DNA from: Hyphomonadaceae bacterium UKL13-1
GTDB taxonomy: Bacteria; Pseudomonadota; Alphaproteobacteria; Caulobacterales; Aquidulcibacteraceae
NCBI GenBank assembly: GCA_001602435.1
Contig: CP012156.1
Location: 2,673,898-2,737,897, forward strand
Reading direction: 5' to 3'
Length of the DNA stretch: 64,000 nt
Shown here: positions 41,439 through 49,637 of the stretch, one piece after another
How positions within the stretch are numbered: position 1 is the first letter of the stretch
Layout: each line of letters opens with the position of its first letter
Program-made: the position numbers and the translations under genes
Notes under the pieces: generated by a model
The model's database searches: none
The model's input: the letters and a program-made list of their open reading frames with translations, nothing else
Told to the model about the DNA's origin: nothing

Positions 41439-42392
41439 TCATGCGGGTGTCAATTCAGTGTTGATTTGATTGCTCCAAGGCTGTCCTGAGCGGATCATGG
41501 CGTTGAGGTGTGTCAGGAGTTTTCTGGCGACCGCGATGATAATGGCTTTGAACGGGCGCTGTTGGTTTGATAGTTTGGTGCGGAACTCTTTAAGGACAGG
41601 ATCGCGGCTACTTGCGATGAAGGCGGCGAGATAGAGGGCGCGTCGGATCTGGGCGCGACCGCCCCAGATATGGCGAGAGCCGCGTCGTATGCCGCTGTCG
41701 CAAGCGTGTGGTGCGAGACCTGCAAGGCTGGCGAGAGCTCGGCGGTTGGTCGTCCCGATTTCAGGTAGGCCGGCGACTAAAGTGGCGGCGACAACAGGGC
41801 CGATGCCAGGAGCACTTTGGAGGGCTGCATCAAGTTTGGCGAGTTGTGTCGCAGATTTGATGTGGGCAGCTATTTCCTTAGTCAGGGCTGCGAGACGGGT
41901 CTTGAGGAAGGTGAGCGTGGTGGCGATATCGTCTTTGATGAAGAGATCAACCGTGGTTCCAAGTCTCTGTTTCTCCTTTGTTATATAGCCGATCAAGGCC
42001 TCACGGCGCGCAACTAAATCGGCTAATCTTGCCCGTTGTGGATCAATCGGATCATCGGCTTTGAGGGCAAACTTCGCGCCCATATCGGCAAGCATGCGGG
42101 CATCGACAGCATCGGTCTTTGCCAATCGGCCCGTTGCGCGCGCGAATTCTCGCGCTTGTCTTGGATTGACCCTCGCATAGCCAACTTTGTGGATGGTGAG
42201 CGCGTGAAGTAACGCGCGCTCACATCCGCCTGTGGCTTCAAGCACGACCACGACGCCTTTGCTACTAAGCCCGGCGGCGAAGGTGTCGAGTATGGCGGGG
42301 TCCATTGTTAGGCGTTGATGTTGGTTGGTGAGGGGACAAAACGTATCGATCCAAGCACGCGAAACATCGACACCGACATAAGTATCTGTCAT
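41439..42392 (-). CDS. IS110-family transposase (bridge recombinase)
   Basis: 317 aa from the ATG at 42392; the frame is open upstream but that part is noncoding LE sequence. The N-terminal RuvC-like DEDD domain shows Asp9 (YVGVDVS), Glu52 (VVLEATGG), Asp94 and Asp97 (KTDAVDARML). A coiled linker follows, then the Tnp_20 domain: APGIGPVVAATLVAGLPEIG, ASLAGLAPHACDSG with the probable catalytic Ser (Ser233 or Ser222), and RAQIRRALYLAAF. All key residues look intact, so the protein may be active. Confidence 0.95.
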   Translation of the reverse strand: MTDTYVGVDVSRAWIDTFCPLTNQHQRLTMDPAILDTFAAGLSSKGVVVVLEATGGCERALLHALTIHKVGYARVNPRQAREFARATGRLAKTDAVDARMLADMGAKFALKADDPIDPQRARLADLVARREALIGYITKEKQRLGTTVDLFIKDDIATTLTFLKTRLAALTKEIAAHIKSATQLAKLDAALQSAPGIGPVVAATLVAGLPEIGTTNRRALASLAGLAPHACDSGIRRGSRHIWGGRAQIRRALYLAAFIASSRDPVLKEFRTKLSNQQRPFKAIIIAVARKLLTHLNAMIRSGQPWSNQINTELTPA

Positions 42393-42573
42393 GGTAGCAC
42401 TCCTATCCTTGTTAGCGGAGTCGGTGGTGGTAGACCGCTCCCAGCAACTGTTCAGGGTGGGCAACCGTTCAGGAAACGGCTCGGGCGGGCCCTCAGCTAC
42501 GCGACGGTCTTGCAGGACCAAGGGTGCATACAGGGTCCCGCCCGACTTCCTTATGACATGGATCGAAGTAACA
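42393..42573 (-). ncRNA. IS110 bridge RNA region
   Basis: 181-nt noncoding left end upstream of the transposase. Plus-strand segments match the element's own junctions: AGGGTGCAT at 42521-42529 equals the left target including the core (42574-42582); AGCAACTGT at 42443-42451 equals the right IS end with core (41419-41427); CCTTGTTA at 42407-42414 is the reverse complement of the left IS end TAACAAGG (42569-42576). CTAC at 42497-42500 gives a 4-nt right-target match. GGGCGGG / CCCGCCC-type stems enclose the target loop. This is the known layout of IS110 bridge RNAs. Confidence 0.87.
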
Positions 42574-42575
42574 AG

Positions 42576-43055
42576 GGTGCATTCCATCCATGGAATGCAC
42601 CATGGTCAACCGAATCCTGAGCTCGTGTATCTTGGGCCTTAGCTAACTGACTCGGAACGGCTTCAGGCCGCACTTCGCTTGCCTTGAAGCCGCGCAACAA
42701 TTCTTATTGCGCAAGTTGGAGTGTCAAGAGGTGAAATCGGCTTCGCCGACGCGCGAAGCGCGCCTCTTGACACTCCAACTTGCGCGCACAAACTCGAACT
42801 TAGCCTTTGCGTAGGCATAGCCTGCAGCAAAGGCCTTCCAAGCGAAGAAACCTATAACCGGGACCGCTGTGCGTAATGTGGTGCAGTCCTGACGGACCGC
42901 ACCCTACAGGCTGCCGAACGTCCACTTTCAAGCAACCGCCAGCCCGCCCGTAATGGCAACCCTTGGCGCATTTGGGACTGTCCGCATTTCGGCGACAATT
43001 GGCCGAAAGGAGATGGTCTGCTTTGGGGCCGCTTGGTCGGTAAGCGGATGTTCAT
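42576..43055 (+). repeat. Structured repeat, copy B (right of IS110)
   Basis: Starts with the hairpin GGTGCATTCCA-N4-TGGAATGCACC (42576-42601). A 23-bp perfect inverted repeat follows with arms 42709-42731 and 42763-42785, its loop carrying CGGCTTCGCCG. Next is GCCTTTGC ... GCAAAGGC (42803-42834), then GGTGCAGTCC / GGACCGCACC, the GTCCAC module start, TTTCGGC-N8-GCCGAAA and the core ending TCTGCTTTGGGG near 43028. It ends near AAGCGGATGTTC. No coding potential is seen in this 500-bp gap. Confidence 0.85.
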
Positions 43056-43103
43056 CAAAACGGCAAATCCTAACTTAAAGTGACCCAAATTCGTGGAGGC
43101 ACT

Positions 43104-44498
43104 TCAATAGGAATTCGCTAAAGCAGCAATCGTTTGTTCGACATCCTGATCGGTGGTCGCCCACGACGACACGCTGATCCGTGCAGCGAAGCGCCCTTGC
43201 CAAGTTGTTGCACCAAGCCAAGCAACTCCACTGTTCTGAAGTCGCTCCAAAGCCCTGCGTGTTGATTGTTCGTCGGCGCAAGCGAAAACAACTTGATTGA
43301 GCACAACCTCATTCAAAACGTTGTATCCAATTGCCTGCAAGCCTGCCGCCAATTTGAGCGCATGATTACAGCAGCGCTCGACGAGCGACTGCACACCAGC
43401 TCTGCCTAGCTGATGGAGCGCAGCCCAACATTCGATGCCCCGCGCCCGACGAGAGTTCTCAGGCACCCAAACGGAACCGTCGCGCTGGCCATCCTTACCG
43501 AGTTCGCTATAGGCGCAGTGAGCAGTCTTCAAGCTACTGTGCCAACGCGCTTCGCGCACCGCGACCATGCCACAGTCGTACGGCGTGTTCAGCCATTTGT
43601 GCGCGTCAACCGTCCAGCTATCCGCGCGATCATGGCCAGCCATGACCGAATCGAATTTCGGTGTTGCTGCCGCCCATAATCCGAACGCCCCATCGATATG
43701 CAGCCATGCCGCGTGTCTAGCGCATAAATCGGCAATATGATCGAAAGCCTCAAAAGCCCCGCTATTCACGTTACCTGCTTGTGACGATACGATCTTTGGA
43801 CCCTTGGTTAAATTCAGTACACTAGCTAGCGCATCAAGGCGCATGCGTCCCTGATCGTCGCAGGGTATGCGCCGGATCTGTAGCTCCCCTATGCCCATCA
43901 TGCGAGCAGCCGAATGGATAGTGGAATGTGCCGCTTCGCTCATCAAGATCGTTATTGGAGGCGCACCGAACAAGCCGTGCTCATCAAAATTCCAGCCTAC
44001 CCCGTTAAGAACCGCGTTCCGTGCGGCAGAAAGGGCAGTGAAATTCGCCATTTGTCCGCCCGTGACGAAACCTACTGATGCCATTGGTGGCAGACGCAAA
44101 ACGTCGAGCAACCAAGCGGCTGCAACTTCCTCAAGAACTGCAGCGACTGGCGATGTTGCGTAGACTTGGGCATTTTGATCCCAGGCGGCGGCTAGCCAAC
44201 TGGCAGCTACGCCAACGGGCAACGACCCACCAACTACATATCCAAAATAACGGCCGCCGGCGCTCGCGATTGTTGCAGGCGAACCTATGTCGTCGAGTTT
44301 AGCGAGCACCGAGCCTGGATCGGCTGACTCCTCCGGAAATGGCACTCGAAGTCTCTCAAGGGCTGCAATCGCCGCTTTTGACGGAAGAATTGATCTCTTG
44401 TCGATCTTTTCCAGATACCGCGTAGCGCGCGCTGCTGCGTCTGAGAGCAGCCCGGCGATAGATGTAGGGTTCGACGAGTGTTCAAATTTCGATTCCAT
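43104..44498 (-). CDS. PLP-dependent group II amino-acid decarboxylase-like protein
   Basis: 464 aa from the ATG at 44498. The aromatic amino-acid/glutamate decarboxylase fold is clear: GRYFGYVVGGSLPVG, FVTGGQMANFTALSAAR (PLP phosphate loop), AAHSTIHSAARMMGIG, HIDGAFGLWAA and the PLP-Lys301 in SWTVDAHKWLNTPYDCG. Substrate (tryptophan, tyrosine, DOPA, glutamate or other) is not evident. It stands alone between repeat copies B and C, and repeat C begins only 48 bp upstream of its start, so its promoter probably lies within the repeat. Confidence 0.85.
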   Translation of the reverse strand: MESKFEHSSNPTSIAGLLSDAAARATRYLEKIDKRSILPSKAAIAALERLRVPFPEESADPGSVLAKLDDIGSPATIASAGGRYFGYVVGGSLPVGVAASWLAAAWDQNAQVYATSPVAAVLEEVAAAWLLDVLRLPPMASVGFVTGGQMANFTALSAARNAVLNGVGWNFDEHGLFGAPPITILMSEAAHSTIHSAARMMGIGELQIRRIPCDDQGRMRLDALASVLNLTKGPKIVSSQAGNVNSGAFEAFDHIADLCARHAAWLHIDGAFGLWAAATPKFDSVMAGHDRADSWTVDAHKWLNTPYDCGMVAVREARWHSSLKTAHCAYSELGKDGQRDGSVWVPENSRRARGIECWAALHQLGRAGVQSLVERCCNHALKLAAGLQAIGYNVLNEVVLNQVVFACADEQSTRRALERLQNSGVAWLGATTWQGRFAARISVSSWATTDQDVEQTIAALANSY

Positions 44499-44545
44499 AA
44501 CAAAAACTCTATCGATCCCCTTCGAAGGCGGCAATCTGATTCCAG

Positions 44546-45136
44546 AAATGCTCTTCGCGACTTAGGGTACATTTCATCCATGGAGTGCACCCTGGTCAAG
44601 CAATTCCTGAGATCCTTTACATTAGGGCCTCAGCCAAAGCACTTGGAACGGTTCAAGGCCAAACTCCGCTTGCCTTGAAGCCGCCCGACAATTGTTACAG
44701 CGCAAGATGTGGGCTCAAGGGGCGCACCTCTGGCGCGTCGGCGGACGCCGCCCTTGACTCCCCATCTTGCGCGCCCAAACTCGAGCTACGCCTTTGCCTG
44801 GGCAGAGCCTGGGGCAAAGGCTTTCCTAGTGGAAACAATCAAAACGAAGCCGACTGTCATTGCGATGGTACAGTCCTGCCGGACCGCACCCGACAAGCTG
44901 CCGGCTTAAATGTCCGCATTCGAGCAACCGCCAATCCGCCGTAATCGGCAACAGCTGGCGCATCTCGCACAGGCTGCTCTCTGGCAGAACTTGGCCGAAA
45001 GGAGATGGTCTGCTTTGAGGGGGGTGATGGGTGAAAGCTGCCATTCAAAGGCGGTCCAAAACGAATTTGGCTATCGCTAACGGCATTGGAGATGGTGCAG
45101 TCCCACAGGACTGCACCCTACGGCGCGAAGCGCATG
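44546..45136 (+). repeat. Structured repeat, copy C (nearly complete)
   Basis: About 590 bp with inverted ends: left AATGCTCTTCGCGACTTAGG and right CCTACGGCGCGAAGCGCATG. Terminal hairpins are GGGTACATTTC / GGAGTGCACCC at left and GGTGCAGTCC-N4-GGACTGCACC at right (about 45094-45117). Inside are a GGTTCAAGGC / GCCTTGAAGCC pair, the long stem (arms near 44700-44723 and 44749-44772), GCCTTTGC / GCAAAGGC (44790-44821), and the core TTGGCCGAAAGGAGATGG (44991-45008). No convincing ORF. Confidence 0.85.
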
Positions 45137-45391
45137 GCAGGCAGCGATCAAGCTCCAGAGAAACCCCCAGAAAGTTGAAGGTCATAGTCACGTTCTCGGA
45201 GATGAACAACCTGAGCGTCTGTCGACAGCATGGGGAACTTCCCACGGTCGACGTAACAGCCATAAGGCAAGGGACCGGCTTGTCGTAGAGCGACTTCGCT
45301 AACAGCATTCGGACTAGCCGGGATTAGGTTCCGGCGCCATGTAAGGTTTCCCTGCGGGCAGCGACTATTGGGGCTTCAGCAGGAGGTTCCG

Positions 45392-45970
45392 ATGAAAAAA
45401 TGGTTTTGGGCTTATATCGCTTGCTTCATCGCGCTGACCGGTGCGGACTTAGCATCCACGATCCTGGGTATCGCGGCGGGTGCGAGCGAATTTAACCACA
45501 CACTGGCAACCAGCGAAAGTGGTCTCAAAATTGCGCAATTTCTTCTGGTGAATGCCGCCATGCTTGTATTTACCAGCTTCATGTTGATCTGGGCGTGGCG
45601 CAATCGCCTCCGCATTGACACAAAATATATCTCCCGACCTGAACGGGCGATGTTCAACTGGATCTACCTGAATCCCTTTTCGGAGCAGAATGTGCCAAAG
45701 TCTGCATTCCACTATTTAGCCTTGGCGCCCGGCATGCTGTTCTTCAAGACTGTCGTATCCTTCAACAACAGCCTGATCAGTTTCGGTCTGCCAGATTTCT
45801 TGACACCTGTCGCGTCGGCCATTTTCACCTTCGTACAGGGGCCTCTTGCCTACTGGACATTGATCTGTCTCCTGTTCCTGCCGATCTGGTGGCTCTCTCT
45901 TCGCGTGGCGGCGGCCTTTGTGCGCGCCAGCAGCAAGAGCGTCGAGCAGTTGCCCGTGCCCTTGGCGTGA
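45392..45970 (+). CDS. Four-helix membrane protein, unknown function
   Basis: 192 aa from the ATG at 45392, which has a near-perfect AGGAGG site. Hydrophobic helices lie near 5-27, 50-72, 108-128 and 148-175. I do not recognise the family. It ends 6 bp before the ECF sigma gene, so it is likely the first gene of a sigma/anti-sigma operon. This operon appears more GC-rich than the neighbouring accessory genes. Confidence 0.65.
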   Translation: MKKWFWAYIACFIALTGADLASTILGIAAGASEFNHTLATSESGLKIAQFLLVNAAMLVFTSFMLIWAWRNRLRIDTKYISRPERAMFNWIYLNPFSEQNVPKSAFHYLALAPGMLFFKTVVSFNNSLISFGLPDFLTPVASAIFTFVQGPLAYWTLICLLFLPIWWLSLRVAAAFVRASSKSVEQLPVPLA

Positions 45971-45976
45971 CATCGG

Positions 45977-46468
45977 GTGGCATCGGACATCTTCGACCAG
46001 GCGCTGGCCGAGCATGCAGCAATGATCGACCGGATCATTGCTGGAATGGAAAGAAATCCGGCGTGCCAGGATGAGGTGCGGCAGGAAGTGGCTCTCGCGC
46101 TCTGGCGCGCAGCGCCATCCTGGCGTCGGGATTGCTCCTTGCGGACATTCGTGGCGCGGGTGACGCACAATGTCTGTGTTAGCCATGTTCGGCGGGTCAT
46201 CCGCGCACCCAAGCACGACCAGATCTCAGACACGGTTCAGGATGAAGCCGAAGCGGTTGACGACGCGGTCGTTCGCGCAGATCTAGGCCGACGGTTGCAG
46301 GTGGCGGTATCCGAATTGCCACGTGGCATGCGGGAGGTGGCAACCCTCTATCTCGATGATTTCTCGGGCCGTGAAATAGCGGAGACCCTTGGCATCAGTG
46401 AAGGGGCAGTCTTCACGCGTATCACGCGGCTGCGCGAGATGCTGCGCAAGGTAATGGATACAAAATGA
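45977..46468 (+). CDS. ECF-type RNA polymerase sigma factor
   Basis: 163 aa from a GTG at 45977; no better start exists. Region 2 is visible in QDEVRQEVALALWRAAPSWR and TFVARVTHNVCVSHVRR, and region 4 in AVSELPRGMREVATLYLDDFSGREIAETLGISEGAVFTRITRLREML. It should direct RNA polymerase to stress or envelope genes under control of its membrane partner. The stop overlaps the next start in an ATGA junction. Confidence 0.9.
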   Translation: MASDIFDQALAEHAAMIDRIIAGMERNPACQDEVRQEVALALWRAAPSWRRDCSLRTFVARVTHNVCVSHVRRVIRAPKHDQISDTVQDEAEAVDDAVVRADLGRRLQVAVSELPRGMREVATLYLDDFSGREIAETLGISEGAVFTRITRLREMLRKVMDTK

Positions 46469-47055
46469 TGGACCTGGACGACCAGCTAGAGGCAATGCGT
46501 GCGGCTTGGCGGGATGCTTCTGTCGGCGACCTTTCGATCAGCCAGTTGCGGGCGCAGGTGCGCACGGAACAGCGGGTGTTGCGGCGGGCAACATGGCTTG
46601 AAGCGCTCGTCTCTTTGGCTATGAGCGGCGTTTTCGCCGCATGGGCCTCACGGGCGGAAGGTGTCGCGCAAACCATCTTCATCGGGCTGGCGGTCTTCGC
46701 GATCGCATGGCCCGCGATCACGATACAACTCAGGCGAAAAGTGTGGCGGATGCAGACCGAGACGGTCGAGGCCTACCGCTCGTTCGTGCAGCGGCGCTCC
46801 CAAACCGGCCTGCTCCTTGCGAGACTGAGTTATATGGGCGGGCCGCTGGGCCTTGTCATAGGGCTTGCCCTTGGAAAGGCTGGAGTACTGCCGAACGTTG
46901 GCGTTCAGAGCCATCCGGCTGCCATCTGGATCGCGGCGGCCGCCTTCGTAGTATTGTGTGGATGGAGCATGCGCGCGGCCCGGAGGCACAAGCGCGCCCT
47001 TGCAAACCTTCGGGCACAAAGCACGAATACGGATGCCATTGGCGAAGAGTTTTGA
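46465..47055 (+). CDS. Membrane protein coupled to ECF sigma, probable anti-sigma factor
   Basis: 196 aa: a cytosolic N-terminal stretch of about 40 residues (LDDQLEAMRAAWRDASVGDL), two helices near 45-80, a basic loop and two helices near 110-165. The coupled position after the sigma gene and the N-terminal soluble segment suggest an anti-sigma role. No zinc-binding HxxxCxxC is present, so this is inferred from context only. Confidence 0.6.
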   Translation: MMDLDDQLEAMRAAWRDASVGDLSISQLRAQVRTEQRVLRRATWLEALVSLAMSGVFAAWASRAEGVAQTIFIGLAVFAIAWPAITIQLRRKVWRMQTETVEAYRSFVQRRSQTGLLLARLSYMGGPLGLVIGLALGKAGVLPNVGVQSHPAAIWIAAAAFVVLCGWSMRAARRHKRALANLRAQSTNTDAIGEEF

Positions 47056-47116
47056 ATATTGAGCGCCTATCTCGTTACCACTTCTGACGGCGGTGTTCAG
47101 ACACTTTTTCCCTATG

Positions 47117-47280
47117 AAGTGCACCCATTGTTCGGTCCGATTGAAAGTCTGCTTTGGAGGACGGGTCAACACCGTCTAATCGACCACCTCTGGCGTATTT
47201 GAGACTGTCGGCATTTCGGCAGAACTTGGCCGAGAAGAGACTGGCGGGTTTGGGGGGCGTGGGGGCGAAAACGGACATTA
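47117..47280 (+). repeat. Structured repeat, copy E (3' fragment)
   Basis: The 380-bp gap between 47056 and 47436 holds this fragment: GTGCACCC, then GGCGTATTTGAGACTGTCGG, TTTCGGC-N8-GCCGAGA and the core CTTGGCCGAGAAGAGACTGG (47224-47243), TTTGGGGGGCGTGGG, and the end GCGAAAACGGACATTAAG. The left half of the element is missing. The rest of the gap shows nothing I can name. Confidence 0.75.
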
Positions 47281-47436
47281 AGATAGACTATTGGAAAGAT
47301 AATCAGTTAGGGACGGAAGTTGATGGCGGCGACGTCGCAGACATTGACCTCGGTGGCTCTCTCTATCCCGCAAGAGCTGCAACAATTGTTTAGGCACTTG
47401 TGGTCTGCAAGGCCGATACTAGAGTCGTTGGTCATG

Positions 47437-48774
47437 CTATTGAATGGTTATTTCGTCTCCGACTTTCACAATGTGGAATCTGTCGCCAAAGACTTGTCCA
47501 AAGCGGTTTAACACTTCATCGCTTGTATCATGTCCTCCCAAAGCAATTAGACCAATATCGCGCTTTTGAAGCATCGCAATATCAGCCTCAACGTCGGTGC
47601 TTGAGATCGGATTAGTCGGGCCACTGCCCGAAGCGAAAACGCGCTGAAGATTGATGCCGAGAAGCTTCAGCCGTCCATCCGGCACTGGATAATGAAGGTC
47701 ACCGACTATGCCGTAAATAGGTTGGCCGAAACTCTCGTCAATTCGCTGAAGCAAGCGCGAGAGCGTTTGATGCCCACACCCAACTACGACGACAAGGCCT
47801 TTGCCTTCTACATTAATGACGAGCGCTTGTTCCTCGATACGGCCAATGAACAACTCGCGCGCTATCGGTCCCGTACTGGCGACCCCGTCCATCAAACCTT
47901 GCGGGCGTGTGATTTTCACGACCTTTAAATCGGGATAGGATAAAGTTGCTGGAGCAAAAGCCTGAATTTGCCCTAAGTCCACTTGGGTCGCATCAACGGA
48001 AAAACTGCCATTCTTCTCCCACCTTGAGCCGCCCACGTGATCGCGATGCACGTGGCTCAAAAAGATCGCGTCGATTGATTGCAGCGATACGCCAAGTGAA
48101 TTCATGTTCGCCAACAAGGCTGAGGGTGATGTATCTTTCTCGTTCCAACCAAGGTCGAATAGAATTTTATGGCCTTCAATTTCAATTAGATACGACACTC
48201 CGGCCTCTGTCTTTAATTCTGGCGAGTTGGCATGCCAATTGACGAGCGGCATGACTTTGAGCGATTTGGTCGCTCCAAACTCTGCGACCTGGACTTGTTC
48301 CCGCGCTTGCCAGATTTGATCAACTTGCGCGATGCCTTCGCGATGACGCGAAACCGCAGACACCAAAGCTACAAGCACTAAACCGACCAAGGTAAACAGA
48401 ACCAATCGCAAGCCAATACTGCGCCAAAGACTATAACCAAGGAGATAGGGCTTAAGGTCTTCTGGAATAGCCATCTGCTTTAGCGCTGATACATTGGACC
48501 CGCCGGTGTTGCCAACAGGAATCCAGCCAAACAAATAGCCCGGTATGGTCGCAAGTATCCGTATGATTTGTCCAAGCACTTCGCGCATGTCAGACTGTTG
48601 AATCGCAAATCTAAGCATAGTCATGTGAACGACGATATGGCTCCACAAATCACGCTGGCCAAGAATATGCGCACGTTCTAGATGGTGCCATGCACCTTCA
48701 AAATCCTGATCTGCAATCAGGCTGCGCGCTAGACCCATTTCGCTTGTGAATGCTTGCTTCAGTTCGCCCTGCAT
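47437..48774 (-). CDS. DUF3703 - membrane helix - metallo-beta-lactamase fusion
   Basis: 445 aa from the ATG at 48774; an in-frame GTG 16 codons earlier is possible. Residues 1-105 match DUF3703 (ARSLIADQDFEGAWHHLERAHILGQ, WIPVGNTGGSNVS). One membrane helix follows near 120-140 (LRLVLFTLVGLVLVALVSAV). The C-terminal half is an MBL-fold hydrolase with LSHVHRDHVGG (HxHxDH), a later GCGHQT, DLHYP and LGGHDT. The MBL part would face the opposite side of the membrane from DUF3703. Substrate unknown. An AraC gene lies just upstream on the same strand. Confidence 0.8.
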   Translation of the reverse strand: MQGELKQAFTSEMGLARSLIADQDFEGAWHHLERAHILGQRDLWSHIVVHMTMLRFAIQQSDMREVLGQIIRILATIPGYLFGWIPVGNTGGSNVSALKQMAIPEDLKPYLLGYSLWRSIGLRLVLFTLVGLVLVALVSAVSRHREGIAQVDQIWQAREQVQVAEFGATKSLKVMPLVNWHANSPELKTEAGVSYLIEIEGHKILFDLGWNEKDTSPSALLANMNSLGVSLQSIDAIFLSHVHRDHVGGSRWEKNGSFSVDATQVDLGQIQAFAPATLSYPDLKVVKITRPQGLMDGVASTGPIARELFIGRIEEQALVINVEGKGLVVVVGCGHQTLSRLLQRIDESFGQPIYGIVGDLHYPVPDGRLKLLGINLQRVFASGSGPTNPISSTDVEADIAMLQKRDIGLIALGGHDTSDEVLNRFGQVFGDRFHIVKVGDEITIQ

Positions 48775-48856
48775 TGTATTTTTTGCCCTATGCTGACCTT
48801 TGTGTAGGGCAGGAATACTCACCCAAGAGTATCAAGTCTTGAACAATTCGATTGCG

Positions 48857-49558
48857 TCAATTCATCAAGCTAGAGATCATTTTAGCGGTTATGCCAAAAT
48901 GGCTGCGCATGGCGCGCGCAAAATGGGACTGATCGGCAAAGCCTGCACTATAGGCAGCGCTGGCAATTGTGGACCCAAGCGCCAGCGCGCGGCTCGCGCG
49001 TTCCAACCGACGCCAGATCATCCAATCCGATAGCGAAACACCGAGGTCACGCTTTGCAATTACCCTTAGGCGCGCAGTCGAAAGGCCCACTTGCTGCGAA
49101 ACTTCCTCGATAGTCTTGCGTTCGTCATCTCGTTGCAAAAGCGCCAGCGCTTTCTCCAAGCGGTGATCAATGGACAATGGTGCACTGGGCAGTGACTTAA
49201 TAATGTTGTCTAGACAAGTGTGAAGAGGGCCATCTAAATTGATTTGCGCGGGCTTCTGTTTGCCAAGCAAACCGATCATATCAGAGCTCAACTGATCGCA
49301 AAAATAGTTTGCCAAACGGGTTTGTGGTTCGATTAAAATAAGTGTCACCTCGTCAGTGGGCTGCAACGAATGGATAACATTTGGCGCGACAACGATGGCT
49401 TTTCCTGTCACCGTAACATGCTGACCATTGACCGTAACTGCTTCTTTGCGCGACAATGCAATTTGAAGAGCCGGATGTGCGTGTGCCGAGTTATCAGCGG
49501 ACACCCCACGAAACGCCGCCCATCCGATTCCCAAAAATGCCGACCCTTGCCACGTCAT
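48857..49558 (-). CDS. AraC-family transcriptional regulator
   Basis: 233 aa. An N-terminal cupin-like sensor (HAHPALQIALSRKEAVTVNG, IVVAPNVIHSLQPTDEV) is followed by two helix-turn-helix units: IEEVSQQVGLSTARLRVIAKRDLGVSLSDW and SAAYSAGFADQSHFARAMRSHFGI. The second carries the family signature. It precedes the DUF3703-MBL gene on the same strand with an 82-bp gap and is its likely activator. Confidence 0.9.
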   Translation of the reverse strand: MTWQGSAFLGIGWAAFRGVSADNSAHAHPALQIALSRKEAVTVNGQHVTVTGKAIVVAPNVIHSLQPTDEVTLILIEPQTRLANYFCDQLSSDMIGLLGKQKPAQINLDGPLHTCLDNIIKSLPSAPLSIDHRLEKALALLQRDDERKTIEEVSQQVGLSTARLRVIAKRDLGVSLSDWMIWRRLERASRALALGSTIASAAYSAGFADQSHFARAMRSHFGITAKMISSLMN

Positions 49559-49637
49559 GTTCGCTCCACTAAGCCGCCGCCTTTGAGAATTCTTAAATTG
49601 AGAGCGAATACCAATGTGGCAAACGCTTCAAATCAAG

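Larger units (their letters stand above)
41419..42575 (-). mobile_element. IS110-family insertion sequence inside repeat copy B
   Basis: Ends were set by rejoining the interrupted repeat. On the minus strand the flanks read GGAATGCACC | CTACAGCGCGGAGCGC, which matches intact copies. The dinucleotide CT (AG on plus, at 42574-42575 and 41419-41420) occurs at both junctions, so it is the core. The element is about 1155 bp, has no terminal inverted repeats and holds one transposase gene plus about 180 bp of 5' noncoding DNA. Confidence 0.88.

Noticed and set aside
45137..45391. Possible remnant of a gene between repeat C and the ECF operon
   Set aside because: Frames are short, composition is ordinary and no motif is recognisable, so no pseudogene is called.
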